This document shows positions 33,249 to 41,836 of a DNA stretch of 64,000 bases, piece after piece. Source of the stretch: Flavobacterium sp. Root935 (GTDB lineage: Bacteria; Bacteroidota; Bacteroidia; Flavobacteriales; Flavobacteriaceae); NCBI RefSeq assembly GCF_001429295.1, contig NZ_LMJL01000012.1, positions 1,206,949-1,270,948 of the forward strand, written 5' to 3'. The translations under genes were made by a program, and so were the position numbers. The notes beneath the pieces are model-generated. The model searched no databases and had not been told where the DNA came from. It saw only the letters and a list, made by a program, of their open reading frames with translations. Within the stretch, counting starts at the first letter, position 1, and the number at the start of each line of letters is the position of its first letter.

Positions 33249-34115
33249 TTAATGAAACTTTCCGAACAATTTTGAAGCTTCATTATAAGCGCTTTCAAAA
33301 CTTAGAGCGTTTAAGCCTGTAGTTTTTTTATTAGCAGTGAAGTAAGAAATTAGTTTTTCTGTCGGCATATTTCCAGTTAATTTATCGGTTGCCATAGGAC
33401 AGCCTCCAAAACCTTGTATTGCACCATCAAAACGAGTACAGCCTGCTTTTGCGGCCGCGTCAATTTTCTCAAACCAGCTGTCTGGTGTCGTGTGCAGGTG
33501 AGCACCAAATTCTATTTGAGGATATTTCGGAATCAAATGGGAAAATAAATACGTAATAACGTCTGGGGTAGAACTTCCAACAGTATCTGAAAGTGATAAA
33601 ATTTTCACTCCCATTCCAACAAGTTTTTCCGTCCATTCTCCCACAATTTCAACATTCCAAGGATCTCCGTAAGGATTTCCAAAACCCATTGAAAGATAGG
33701 TGACTACTTCTTTATTTTTCTTAGAAGCAACTTCTAAAATTTCTTCAAGCGTAACTAAAGATTCTGTAATCGTTTTATGTGTATTACGCATCTGGAAATT
33801 CTCGGAAATAGAAAACGGAAATCCTAAATATTGAATCTCCTCATATTCTGATGCTTTAACCGCTCCTTGTGTATTGGCAATTATAGAAAGTAGTTTACTT
33901 GAAGTTTGAGACAAATCAAGCTGTGCTAAAACCTCAGCAGTATCCTGCATTTGCGGAATAGCTTTTGGAGAAACAAAACTTCCAAAATCAATAGTATCAA
34001 AGCCTACTCTAAGCAAAGCTTGTATGTAGGAAACTTTATTTTTGGTCGGAATAAAATCCCTAATGCCTTGCATGGCATCTCTAGGGCATTCAATAATTTT
34101 TATTTCTTTATTCAA
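33249..34115 (-). CDS. mvaB: Hydroxymethylglutaryl-CoA lyase
   Basis: 288 residues. The TIM-barrel HMGL-like fold begins IIECPRDAMQGIRDFIPT (catalytic R-D pair), continues with IDFGSFVSPKAIPQMQD, LSLSDTVGSS and FGAHLHTTPD (H-x-H metal ligands), and ends with GFGGCPMATDKLTGNMPTE, which contains the active-site cysteine of HMG-CoA lyases. The enzyme splits HMG-CoA to acetyl-CoA and acetoacetate in leucine degradation. N-terminal CPRDAMQG takes the place of the usual EVGPRDGLQ, a modest divergence. Confidence 0.87.
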   Translation of the reverse strand: MNKEIKIIECPRDAMQGIRDFIPTKNKVSYIQALLRVGFDTIDFGSFVSPKAIPQMQDTAEVLAQLDLSQTSSKLLSIIANTQGAVKASEYEEIQYLGFPFSISENFQMRNTHKTITESLVTLEEILEVASKKNKEVVTYLSMGFGNPYGDPWNVEIVGEWTEKLVGMGVKILSLSDTVGSSTPDVITYLFSHLIPKYPQIEFGAHLHTTPDSWFEKIDAAAKAGCTRFDGAIQGFGGCPMATDKLTGNMPTEKLISYFTANKKTTGLNALSFESAYNEASKLFGKFH

Positions 34116-34189
34116 AGCTTACTCATTTGTAAAAGGCTAAGTTAGTTTCTTTTTTAAATAAATAAAAGATAATTTTAGATAATGCAGTT

Positions 34190-34291
34190 ATTACCTAAAA
34201 TCGTAATAGAAAGAATTATTACCTAAAAATGTAATAATTTTAAATATTACCAAAAAGCGTAATAATTAATTTTATTACTTATATTTGTAAT
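34190..34291 (+). promoter_or_regulatory. Operator array: four ATTAC-N8-GTAAT repeats at 28-bp spacing
   Basis: Inverted repeats lie at 34190-34207, 34218-34235, 34246-34263 and 34274-34291. Each is ATTAC, eight bases, GTAAT, and each starts exactly 28 bp after the previous one. Copy two has 9-bp arms. Copy four overlaps the -7 box TATATTTG (34280-34287) of satD, and copy three covers its -33 position, so binding would block transcription. Confidence 0.8.
34280..34287 (+). promoter_or_regulatory. -7 box (TATATTTG) of satD
   Basis: It matches TAnnTTTG, 37 bp before the ATG at 34325 and inside the fourth operator repeat. A second TATATTTG at 34314-34321 is too close to the ATG to serve. Confidence 0.55.
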
Positions 34292-34324
34292 ACAAAGTTT
34301 ATTATTTTTTAATTATATTTGATT

Positions 34325-34939
34325 ATGACTAGCGTAATTACAGGCGATATAATTGGTTCAAGACAGCAAAAATCAGATCATTGGGTTGATGATTTAAAAA
34401 ACATCTTAACTCCATTTGGATCAACACCCAATAAATGGGAGGTTTACCGCGGAGATGAATTTCAAATTGAGATTCCAAATCCAGAAGATGCTTTATTAGC
34501 TGCCATTTTGGTAAAAGCGCATTTACGAGCTATAAAATCAGATGCGAGAATGAGTATTGGTTTTGGAGATAAAACTCATAATGCCAAAAGAATATCCGAA
34601 AGTAATGGTTCTGCCTTTATACATTCTGGAGAACTTTTTGAGACTTTAAAAAAACAGAAAGTTACATTAGCGCTTCGAACGGGAGATAATAGTTTTGACG
34701 AAAAACTAAATTTAATGCTGCAGTTAGCCTTAACTTTTATGGACAGCTGGCTGGTACAATCGGCAGAATTTGTGGCTGCTGCTATAGAAAATCCTACTTT
34801 GTCTCAAGAAGAATTAGGGCAAAAACTAGGCATAAACCAAGCTGCGGTAAGCCGAAGACAAAAACGAGCTCAGTTTGATTTGGTTATGAATTTAGATCGT
34901 TATTTTAGAAAAGAAATAAAACAACTTACAGCCTCATGA
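34325..34939 (+). CDS. satD: SatD-family protein with GGDEF/cyclase-like N-terminus and HTH
   Basis: 204 residues from ATG 34325 (a TTG at 34319 is less likely). The SatD family is known from streptococcal sat operons but lacks a defined reaction. Residues 1-110 show VITGDIIGSR with aspartate D8, YRGDEFQIEI (41-50) resembling a GGDEF loop, and MSIGFGD (76-82) followed by SAFIHSGELFETLKK, the strand order of palm-type nucleotide cyclases. Residues 158-185 (LSQEELGQKLGINQAAVSRR) form a helix-turn-helix. The HTH and the four-operator array suggest self-regulation. The stop overlaps the DUF3307 start by ATGA. Confidence 0.82.
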   Translation: MTSVITGDIIGSRQQKSDHWVDDLKNILTPFGSTPNKWEVYRGDEFQIEIPNPEDALLAAILVKAHLRAIKSDARMSIGFGDKTHNAKRISESNGSAFIHSGELFETLKKQKVTLALRTGDNSFDEKLNLMLQLALTFMDSWLVQSAEFVAAAIENPTLSQEELGQKLGINQAAVSRRQKRAQFDLVMNLDRYFRKEIKQLTAS

Positions 34940-35652
34940 TTTTATTTATAAAACTGCTTTTAGCTCATTTACTCGGAGATTTTATCTGGCAGCCTAATTC
35001 TTGGGTAGCCGATAAAGAAATTAAAAAACATAAAAGTATTTACTTGTATGTTCATATTTTACTTCACGGAGTTTTGGCTGCCCTTGTGGCTGGAAAAGTC
35101 AGTTTTATACCTTACGCTGTTTTAATTGCCGTTACCCACGGTATCATCGATTTAATTAAACTGAATTTTCAAAAAGCAAAAACAAAGCGAACTTGGTTTG
35201 TTGCAGACCAAATTGCACACGTTATTATTTTAATTGCCGTTGTAATGCTTTACGAAAATAATGGCATTATCGACTTTTGGGTTATGAATGAATTCTGGAT
35301 TTTAATCACCGGAATTTTACTGGTAACCAAGCCCGCTTCTATTTTCATAAAAACCATTATTTCAATTTGGAGTCCCGAAAGTCAAAACAGCCATCAAGAC
35401 AATTCCCTAGCCAGTGCAGGAAATTACATTGGTATATTAGAACGTTTATTTATACTTTGTTTTATCCTAACTGCTCATTTTGAAGCAATAGGGTTTTTAT
35501 TGGCCGCAAAATCTATCTTTAGATTTGGAGATTTAAAAGAAGCCAAAGACCGCAAACTCACCGAATACGTAATGATTGGTACTTTAATTAGTTTCGGAAT
35601 CGCGATAATAGTCGGATTAATTCTTCAGGCGCTTCTTTTACAACTGCCCTAA
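34936..35652 (+). CDS. DUF3307 integral membrane protein
   Basis: 238 residues with about six transmembrane helices. It begins LFIKLLLAHLLGDFIWQPNSW, the signature of DUF3307, and has a conserved THGIIDLIK segment (about 68-76) and DQIAHVIILIAVV. It is translationally coupled to satD. DUF3307 proteins are often found next to SatD, which implies a shared function; the membrane protein may be the output or a transporter controlled by SatD. Its last 15 bases overlap the convergent pyrD gene. Confidence 0.87.
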   Translation: MILFIKLLLAHLLGDFIWQPNSWVADKEIKKHKSIYLYVHILLHGVLAALVAGKVSFIPYAVLIAVTHGIIDLIKLNFQKAKTKRTWFVADQIAHVIILIAVVMLYENNGIIDFWVMNEFWILITGILLVTKPASIFIKTIISIWSPESQNSHQDNSLASAGNYIGILERLFILCFILTAHFEAIGFLLAAKSIFRFGDLKEAKDRKLTEYVMIGTLISFGIAIIVGLILQALLLQLP

Positions 35653-36672
35653 AACTTTTTTATTGATTGCTTTAATCAGCGCTGGACCTTCATAAATAAA
35701 ACCTGTGTACAATTGCACTAAACTTGCTCCTGCATTTAGTTTTTCGATCGCATCATCTGCAGAATGAATTCCGCCTACTCCAATAATTGGAAATGCTTTA
35801 TTGCTTTTTTCAGAAAGAAAACGAATTACTTCTGTAGAGCGTTTTGTCAATGGTTTTCCAGACAAACCTCCCATTTCTGACTGATTTGCAGATTGTAAAC
35901 CGTCTCTTGAAATTGTAGTATTGGTTGCGATTACACCTGCAATCTGCGTAGTTTTTACAATATCTATGATATCCAACAACTGCTCATCTGTAAGATCTGG
36001 AGCAATTTTCAATAAAATTGGTTTAATTTTTTGAGTACTTGTTTTTTGCTTTTCAATGTTTCTATTTTGCAAAGTCTGCAGCAAAGCAGTTAAAGGTTCT
36101 TTGTCTTGTAAAGCTCTTAAATTTGGTGTATTTGGCGAACTTACATTCACTACAAAATAATCTACATGATCAAACAAAGCATCAAAACAAATGATATAAT
36201 CGTCTACAGCATTTTCGTTTGGAGTTACTTTGTTTTTTCCAATATTTCCTCCAATCAAAACTCCAGAATTTTTCTTCAAACGTTCTACAGCTTCCAAAAC
36301 GCCGCCATTATTAAAACCCATTCGGTTTATAATTGCCTGATCTTCTTTCAAGCGAAACAAACGTTTTTTTGGATTTCCTTCCTGACCAACCGGCGTAACG
36401 GTTCCAATTTCAATAAAACCAAAACCAAAATCAGAAAGTTCTTTGTACAACTTTGCATCTTTGTCAAATCCTGCTGCAAGTCCAACGGGATTTTTGAATT
36501 TAATTCCGAAAACTTCTCTTTCTAATCGAGAATCTTTTACTTCATAAATTGATCTTATAATTGACGAAACTCCTGGGATTTTTGAAATGAATTTAACAAA
36601 TGAAAAAGTAAAGTAATGCACTTCTTCAGGATCAAACCAGAAAAGTATCGGACGAATTATCAATTTATACAT
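35638..36672 (-). CDS. pyrD: Dihydroorotate dehydrogenase (quinone), class 2
   Basis: 344 residues. The N-terminal helix region (MYKLIIRPILFWFDPEEVHY) is the membrane-binding segment of class 2 enzymes, followed by the FMN barrel: GLAAGFDKDAKLYKELSDFG (about 67-86), NRMGFNNGGV, VNVSSPNTPNLRALQ with the catalytic serine (about 176-190), and GVGGIHSADDAIEKLNAGAS. It oxidises dihydroorotate to orotate with quinone, the fourth step of pyrimidine synthesis, on the cytoplasmic membrane. Confidence 0.96.
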   Translation of the reverse strand: MYKLIIRPILFWFDPEEVHYFTFSFVKFISKIPGVSSIIRSIYEVKDSRLEREVFGIKFKNPVGLAAGFDKDAKLYKELSDFGFGFIEIGTVTPVGQEGNPKKRLFRLKEDQAIINRMGFNNGGVLEAVERLKKNSGVLIGGNIGKNKVTPNENAVDDYIICFDALFDHVDYFVVNVSSPNTPNLRALQDKEPLTALLQTLQNRNIEKQKTSTQKIKPILLKIAPDLTDEQLLDIIDIVKTTQIAGVIATNTTISRDGLQSANQSEMGGLSGKPLTKRSTEVIRFLSEKSNKAFPIIGVGGIHSADDAIEKLNAGASLVQLYTGFIYEGPALIKAINKKVLGQL

Positions 36673-36697
36673 GAGTGTGTTGTTGTTATTTTGGGTG

Positions 36698-36705
36698 CAA
36701 ATTTA
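36698..36705 (-). promoter_or_regulatory. -7 box (TAAATTTG) of pyrD
   Basis: On the minus strand TAAATTTG fits TAnnTTTG, 25 bp before the ATG at 36672. Confidence 0.5.
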
Positions 36706-36925
36706 AATATTATAGTTTAAAAAGGTGCTTTTTTACAAAAACAAATAATTTCAATTTTGTTTCATTCTTCAAAACATAATTAAAAACATATAGTCAAAAA
36801 TTCAATTTTTAAGGTTGCAAGTTATAATATGAAACAACTTCAGGCACTTAAACTACCTGCTCCGGATTTTTTATTATTTAATTTTGAAGCAATTAAGAAT
36901 CTTTTATACAAATCAATCCAACTAT

Positions 36926-38146
36926 ATGTATAAAGAAAACCCAACAAATCGAAACCCTATCATTCTGTTATTAATTCTCATACTATTAATTGGTTTTAAA
37001 GGCTTTTCACAGCATGAAAAAGACACTACAAAACTGATGAACATTCGTTATGGTGACAAAGGAATTGAATTACAAACACGAGATAATAAATTTCTATTTC
37101 AATTACAAAGCAGATTTCAGTTTCGTTTTTCTACTCCTTACGATGCAGATCCAGTTACTTACGATGATTATGCTCAAGATGCACAAACGGTTTTTAAAAT
37201 AAATCGTGCCAGATTAAAAGTCGGCGGTCATGCTTTTGAGCCGTGGTTAAAATACTATTGGGAATACGAATTAAGCCAATCCAACTTACTTGACTTTAGA
37301 ATTATGATCGAAAAATGGGAGTGGCTGAGTTTTAAAGTCGGACAATGGAAAACAGAATTTACCCGCGAACGTTTCATTAGCAGCGGCGAACAGCAAATGG
37401 CCGAGCGGTCTTTAATTAATCGTCCGTTTACCGTAGACAGACAATTGGGAGTCGAAGTTTACGGACATTTGAAAGGCAGCGGCATAGCTGACTTTAATTA
37501 CTGGGCGGCTGCGCTGACAGGAACTGGACGAGGAAGTACGGTAAATGATGACAGCCATTTAATGTATTTTGGAAGAGCGCAATGGAATTTCTTGGGTCGA
37601 TTTTTGGATTTTGAAGGCTGTGATTTAGAATTTCACGAAAAACTTACACCAATTATTGCTTTTTCAGCCATAACAAATAGAAGTCCATACACTCGTTTTT
37701 CTCAAGCTGGTGGAGGTTCCTTAGAAGGATACGAAAATGGTTTGCCAGGTCAATATAGAGTTAATCAATGGAATGTAGAAACGGCTTTTATGTATCGTGG
37801 TTTTTCTTGGCAGAGCGAATGGCATACTAAAGAAATTATTGATAAATTAAACAATAATGAAACAACAACGCTAAAAGGATATTATGTTCAGGCTGGATAT
37901 TTCTTTCATAATGTTTTCGATTGGTGGCCAAAACATTTGGAAATGGCAGGAAGACATGCTGCTTACAGACCAGATAATTCAATAAGACAAAATAGACAAG
38001 ATGAGTCGACATTGGCTTTTAATTGGTTTTTTAAAGGCCATAAAAATAAACTAACTTCTGAAGTAAGTTATTTTAGCTTTCAGGATAAAACTTTACCGCT
38101 TGAGCAAGGCTGGCGTTTTAGAATACAATGGGATATTTCATTGTAA
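36926..38146 (+). CDS. OprO/OprP-like porin (phosphate-selective type)
   Basis: 406 residues from ATG 36926; a TTG at 36884 would add 14 residues. The signal peptide region (NPIILLLILILLIGFKGFS) precedes a 16-strand-like porin domain: KFLFQLQSRFQFRF, FKINRARLKVGGHAF, FKVGQWKTEFTRERFISSGEQ, and a final aromatic strand (WRFRIQWDISL). The FKVGQ/RE pattern is typical of the Porin_O_P family. Phosphate or pyrophosphate selectivity is known for Pseudomonas OprP/OprO and is only a guess here. A 34-codon reading frame overlaps the start (36829-36933). Confidence 0.85.
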   Translation: MYKENPTNRNPIILLLILILLIGFKGFSQHEKDTTKLMNIRYGDKGIELQTRDNKFLFQLQSRFQFRFSTPYDADPVTYDDYAQDAQTVFKINRARLKVGGHAFEPWLKYYWEYELSQSNLLDFRIMIEKWEWLSFKVGQWKTEFTRERFISSGEQQMAERSLINRPFTVDRQLGVEVYGHLKGSGIADFNYWAAALTGTGRGSTVNDDSHLMYFGRAQWNFLGRFLDFEGCDLEFHEKLTPIIAFSAITNRSPYTRFSQAGGGSLEGYENGLPGQYRVNQWNVETAFMYRGFSWQSEWHTKEIIDKLNNNETTTLKGYYVQAGYFFHNVFDWWPKHLEMAGRHAAYRPDNSIRQNRQDESTLAFNWFFKGHKNKLTSEVSYFSFQDKTLPLEQGWRFRIQWDISL

Positions 38147-38238
38147 GAATATTCTATTTTTTAAATCAAAAATACTTGCCCAAATCTTAAATACAAATTC
38201 TTTTTTTTAATAACTTTATCCAACTTAAAATACTGAAA

Positions 38239-39204
38239 ATGAAAAATATAAATAAAACAATACGAAAAGCAGTACTAACTTGTTTAGCTGGATCGTTTTT
38301 TTTGATTTCTATTGACAGCATGGCGCAGCGACGAGTTGGAGGAAATGGCGGAGGAGTTCATAGACCGAGTGGAGGAACTCAAACAAGGCCTGCGGCAACA
38401 AGACCCGCAAACCAATCCCGACCAGCTGTAAACAGACCTTCTACAAACAAACCAGCAGTAACTAGACCTGGATCTAATAGCTCGGGAACTAAAGCTATCA
38501 GACCTACAAATAGTTCGAACACTAGTATTAACAACAGAAACAATACAACAAACCGAAATTCTAACAACACCAGAAATTCAGGTAACATAAATACAAACAT
38601 AAGCGGCAATACCAGAAATGTTGACCGAAGTAGAGATATAACGATAAATAATAACCGAAACACTGTCGTGAGAAGAAATACTGTTGTGTATGCACGTCCT
38701 CCGTATGTATATGGCGGTTATAGATATCATGCTTATAATCCATATTATTTTCATCCTTACAGACCTTATTACTATGGACCAACATGGCATCCTTGGGGAT
38801 TTTTTGTAGCAACTTTAGCGGTTACAGCAATAGTAGTAAGCGTCGAAAGTTCACAATATCATTATGATCAGGGAGTTTGGTATGCACCTTCTAACGGAGG
38901 TTATACGGCTGTTCCAGCTCCAGTTGGAGGAACTGTTAATAATATTCCAAGCGGCGCACAAACTGTTAATACAGGAACAGTAAATAATTATTACTATGGA
39001 GGAACTTATTATGAAAAAGACGGCAATACTTATAAGGTTGTGCCTCCAACAGCAGGAACAATAGTTGATAATTTACCAGAAGGCGGCGAAGAAGTTACGA
39101 TTGGAGATGTAAAATATGTAAAATTTGGAGAAACTTATTATCAGCCCGTTCAAGTTGACGGCAAAGAAAAATATGAAGTAGTTCTTGTTGAAAAAGACAA
39201 ATAA
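38239..39204 (+). CDS. DUF6515-family secreted protein
   Basis: 321 residues with a signal peptide ending near SMAQ. Residues 40-145 are an N/T/S/R-rich low-complexity linker. A Y/P/H-rich segment (PYYFHPYRPYYYGPTWHPWG, about 170-190) leads to a membrane-spanning or barrel-like stretch (FFVATLAVTAIVVSVES). The C-terminal part repeats a YY-x-YGGTYYEKDGNTYKVV / YVKFGETYYQPV motif, which is the DUF6515 signature. It is probably surface or envelope-associated, and its function is unknown. The codon mix at the linker fits the low-complexity composition. Confidence 0.8.
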   Translation: MKNINKTIRKAVLTCLAGSFFLISIDSMAQRRVGGNGGGVHRPSGGTQTRPAATRPANQSRPAVNRPSTNKPAVTRPGSNSSGTKAIRPTNSSNTSINNRNNTTNRNSNNTRNSGNINTNISGNTRNVDRSRDITINNNRNTVVRRNTVVYARPPYVYGGYRYHAYNPYYFHPYRPYYYGPTWHPWGFFVATLAVTAIVVSVESSQYHYDQGVWYAPSNGGYTAVPAPVGGTVNNIPSGAQTVNTGTVNNYYYGGTYYEKDGNTYKVVPPTAGTIVDNLPEGGEEVTIGDVKYVKFGETYYQPVQVDGKEKYEVVLVEKDK

Positions 39205-39299
39205 TTTATTAATCCTATATAATTACTATAGTATTAATAATTATTTTTATAATTTTATCCCATCTATTTGACAACCAATTCAGATCAAAATCAATTACC

Positions 39300-40439
39300 A
39301 TGAAAAATAAAACCTTTTGGATTTTTGCTGTCCTGACAATTTCTATTATTTCTCTTGCTTACGGTTATACCAAATTAATGGTGCCTAAAAAGGAAATAGC
39401 TGAAACTGCAGAATGTCATGAAATTCCAAACACTTCAGCACCCTCAGTATTTAAGCCAACTATCGAAAATAAAGATAAACCTGCAGGAAAAGCTCCAGAA
39501 GGTATGGTTTGGATTCCAGGCGGAGAATTCTCAATGGGAAGCAATGTCGAAGATGAAAGTTTATGTAGTATCAAAGGTGTAACGAAAGATGCAGCTCCTA
39601 TTCACCGCGTATATGTTGATGGATATTATATGGATAAAACCGAAGTCACCAATGAAGAGTTCGAAAAATTTGTAAAAGCAACTGGTTATGTTACGGTTGC
39701 AGAGCAAAAACCAACCAAAGAAGAATTTCCTGGTGCGAATGAAAACGATCTTGTAACGGGTTCGGTTGTCTTTACACCTACTCCATCTGCTGTTAATTTA
39801 AATAATTTCCTGCAATGGTGGCGTTATGAGCCAGGTGCCGACTGGAGACATCCTGATGGTCCTCAAAGTACAATTAAAGGCAAAGAAAAATATCCTGTGG
39901 TACATGTAGTATACGAAGATGCAGCAGCTTATGCAAAATGGGCTGGAAAAAGACTTCCGACAGAAGCAGAATGGGAATTTGCTGCTAGAGGTGGTAAAAC
40001 AGGAAATCTATATGCTTGGGGAAATGATTTAAAACCAAAGGGAAAATTTCAAGCTAATATATATCAAGGGCATTTCCCAATAAAAGATGGCGATACTGGC
40101 GAAGACGGATTTAAAGGAATTGCTCCTACCGCTCAATATGCACCAAATGCTTATGGCTTATATGATATGGCAGGAAATGTATGGGAATGGGTAAATGACT
40201 GGTATAGTGTTGACTATTACAAATCATTGGCCGATAGTGGCAAAACAGTAAAAAATCCGCAAGGACCTGATGCTTATAATGATCCAAATGATCCGACAGA
40301 AGTTAAACGAGTTCATCGAGGCGGTTCATTTTTATGTACCGACCAATATTGCACGCGATACATGGTTGGAACGAGAGGAAAAGGCGAAATAAGATCTGCG
40401 GCAAATCATGTGGGTTTTAGATGCGTCAAAAGCAAATAA
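39300..40439 (+). CDS. Formylglycine-generating enzyme (SUMF1 family)
   Basis: 379 residues with an N-terminal signal anchor (WIFAVLTISIISLAY). The FGE-sulfatase domain begins PEGMVWIPGGEFSMGSN (about 66-82) and includes KRLPTEAEWEFAARGG (217-232), YGLYDMAGNVWEWVNDWY and the end HRGGSFLCTDQYCTRYMVG. Cysteines C346 and C351 match the copper-binding pair of active FGE (spacing C-x4-C). Many SUMF1-domain proteins lack this pair. The enzyme would oxidise a sulfatase cysteine to formylglycine; no C-x-P-x-R sulfatase is encoded in this window, so its targets lie elsewhere. Confidence 0.88.
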   Translation: MKNKTFWIFAVLTISIISLAYGYTKLMVPKKEIAETAECHEIPNTSAPSVFKPTIENKDKPAGKAPEGMVWIPGGEFSMGSNVEDESLCSIKGVTKDAAPIHRVYVDGYYMDKTEVTNEEFEKFVKATGYVTVAEQKPTKEEFPGANENDLVTGSVVFTPTPSAVNLNNFLQWWRYEPGADWRHPDGPQSTIKGKEKYPVVHVVYEDAAAYAKWAGKRLPTEAEWEFAARGGKTGNLYAWGNDLKPKGKFQANIYQGHFPIKDGDTGEDGFKGIAPTAQYAPNAYGLYDMAGNVWEWVNDWYSVDYYKSLADSGKTVKNPQGPDAYNDPNDPTEVKRVHRGGSFLCTDQYCTRYMVGTRGKGEIRSAANHVGFRCVKSK

Positions 40440-40457
40440 TCGTAAAAAAAACAAATG

Positions 40458-40487
40458 AAAGGGATTCTGCACAGAATCCCTTTTTTT
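40458..40487 (+). terminator. Terminator after the FGE gene
   Basis: AAAGGGATTCTG-CA-CAGAATCCCTTT stem with T7: a strong rho-independent terminator. Confidence 0.85.
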
Positions 40488-40533
40488 ATTAATTCAGATA
40501 TGGAAAGCTAAATTATGCAGGAGAAAAATTTTC

Positions 40534-40541
40534 TATATTTG
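40534..40541 (+). promoter_or_regulatory. -7 box (TATATTTG) of pepT
   Basis: TATATTTG matches TAnnTTTG and lies 16 bp before the ATG at 40558. The mRNA leader would be very short. Confidence 0.55.
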
Positions 40542-40557
40542 CTAAAAAATCAAAGAA

Positions 40558-41835
40558 ATGCAACATATCATAGATCGTTTTATTAGTTATATAACAATTG
40601 ATACAGAATCAGATCCAAATTCGCAAACAACGCCAAGTACTGAAAAGCAGTGGAATTTAGCCAATAAATTAGTTGAAGAACTAAAAACAATCGGACTTGA
40701 AGATGTAACTATTGATGATAAAGCGTATATCATGGCAACACTGCCTAGCAACGTAGATCACGAAGTTCCGACAATAGGTTTTGTTTCTCACTTTGATACT
40801 TCGCCAGATTTTAGCGGTGCCAATGTGAAGCCTCAAATTGTTGAAAATTATGATGGAAAAGATATTGTTTTGAATGCCGAGAAAAACATTGTTTTATCTC
40901 CAAATTATTTCAAAGATTTACTGCAATATAAAGGCCAAACCATTATTACAACTGACGGAACAACTCTTTTAGGTGCCGATGACAAAGCGGGAATTACAGA
41001 AATTGTTTCGGCAATGGAATATCTAATTCAGCATCCAGAAATTAAACACGGAAAAATCAGAATTGGATTTACTCCAGATGAAGAAATTGGACGCGGTGCG
41101 CATCATTTTGATGTAGAAAAATTCGGAGCGCAATGGGCTTATACAATGGATGGAAGTCAGATTGGCGAATTAGAATATGAAAATTTCAACGCAGCCGGAG
41201 CTAAAATTACTTTTAAAGGAAAAAGTGTTCATCCTGGTTATGCAAAAGGAAAAATGATCAATTCTATGCTTTTGGCAAATGAATTTATCAATGAACTTCC
41301 AAAGGGAGAAACGCCAGAAGAAACAAAAGGTTACGAAGGATTCTTTCACGTTCATCATATAAAAGGAAACATCGAAGAGACAGTTTTAGAATTGATTATA
41401 CGTGATCACAATAAAAAGAAATTCGAAAAGCGAAAAGAGCTTATAGAGAAAATTGCCAAAAAAATCAATAAAAAATTTGCCAAGAAATTTGGTGAAGATA
41501 TCGTAATTGCAGTCGTAAAAGATCAATATTACAATATGAAAGAAAAGGTTCTTCCAGTAAAACATATTGTTGATATTGCCGAAAAAGCGATGCGAGAATT
41601 AAATATCAAGCCGATCATCAAACCAATCCGAGGCGGAACTGACGGATCGCAATTATCTTTTATGGGATTACCTTGCCCAAATATTTTTGCGGGCGGACAT
41701 AATTTCCACGGAAAATATGAATATGTTCCTGCCGAAAGCATTCAAAAAGCGACAGACGTTATCGTAAAAATTGCTGAGCTTACTGCAACTCCTGGAATTT
41801 TTGATGTAACTGAAAAACCTAAAAGAAAAAGATAA
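40558..41835 (+). CDS. pepT: Peptidase T (tripeptide aminopeptidase)
   Basis: 425 residues, near the family length (~410). M20 zinc-peptidase landmarks are present: GFVSHFDTSPDFSG (first zinc histidine, about 75-88), LGADDKAGITEIVSAMEY (bridging aspartate, about 140), TPDEEIGRGAHHFDVEKFGA (catalytic glutamate), and the C-terminal IRGGTDGSQLSFMGLPCPN with the last ligand region. It removes the N-terminal residue from tripeptides in the cytoplasm. It is followed by a YdeI-like gene one base after its stop. Confidence 0.95.
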   Translation: MQHIIDRFISYITIDTESDPNSQTTPSTEKQWNLANKLVEELKTIGLEDVTIDDKAYIMATLPSNVDHEVPTIGFVSHFDTSPDFSGANVKPQIVENYDGKDIVLNAEKNIVLSPNYFKDLLQYKGQTIITTDGTTLLGADDKAGITEIVSAMEYLIQHPEIKHGKIRIGFTPDEEIGRGAHHFDVEKFGAQWAYTMDGSQIGELEYENFNAAGAKITFKGKSVHPGYAKGKMINSMLLANEFINELPKGETPEETKGYEGFFHVHHIKGNIEETVLELIIRDHNKKKFEKRKELIEKIAKKINKKFAKKFGEDIVIAVVKDQYYNMKEKVLPVKHIVDIAEKAMRELNIKPIIKPIRGGTDGSQLSFMGLPCPNIFAGGHNFHGKYEYVPAESIQKATDVIVKIAELTATPGIFDVTEKPKRKR

Positions 41836-41836
41836 A

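Noticed and set aside
34190..34291. 28-bp periodic repeats considered as a CRISPR array
   Set aside because: Only 5-9 bp arms are conserved, the loops differ, and the array lies at a promoter with no cas genes.
40558..41835. Antisense frames inside pepT (for example 41170-41358)
   Set aside because: Short, no motif, shadowed by a well-supported peptidase.
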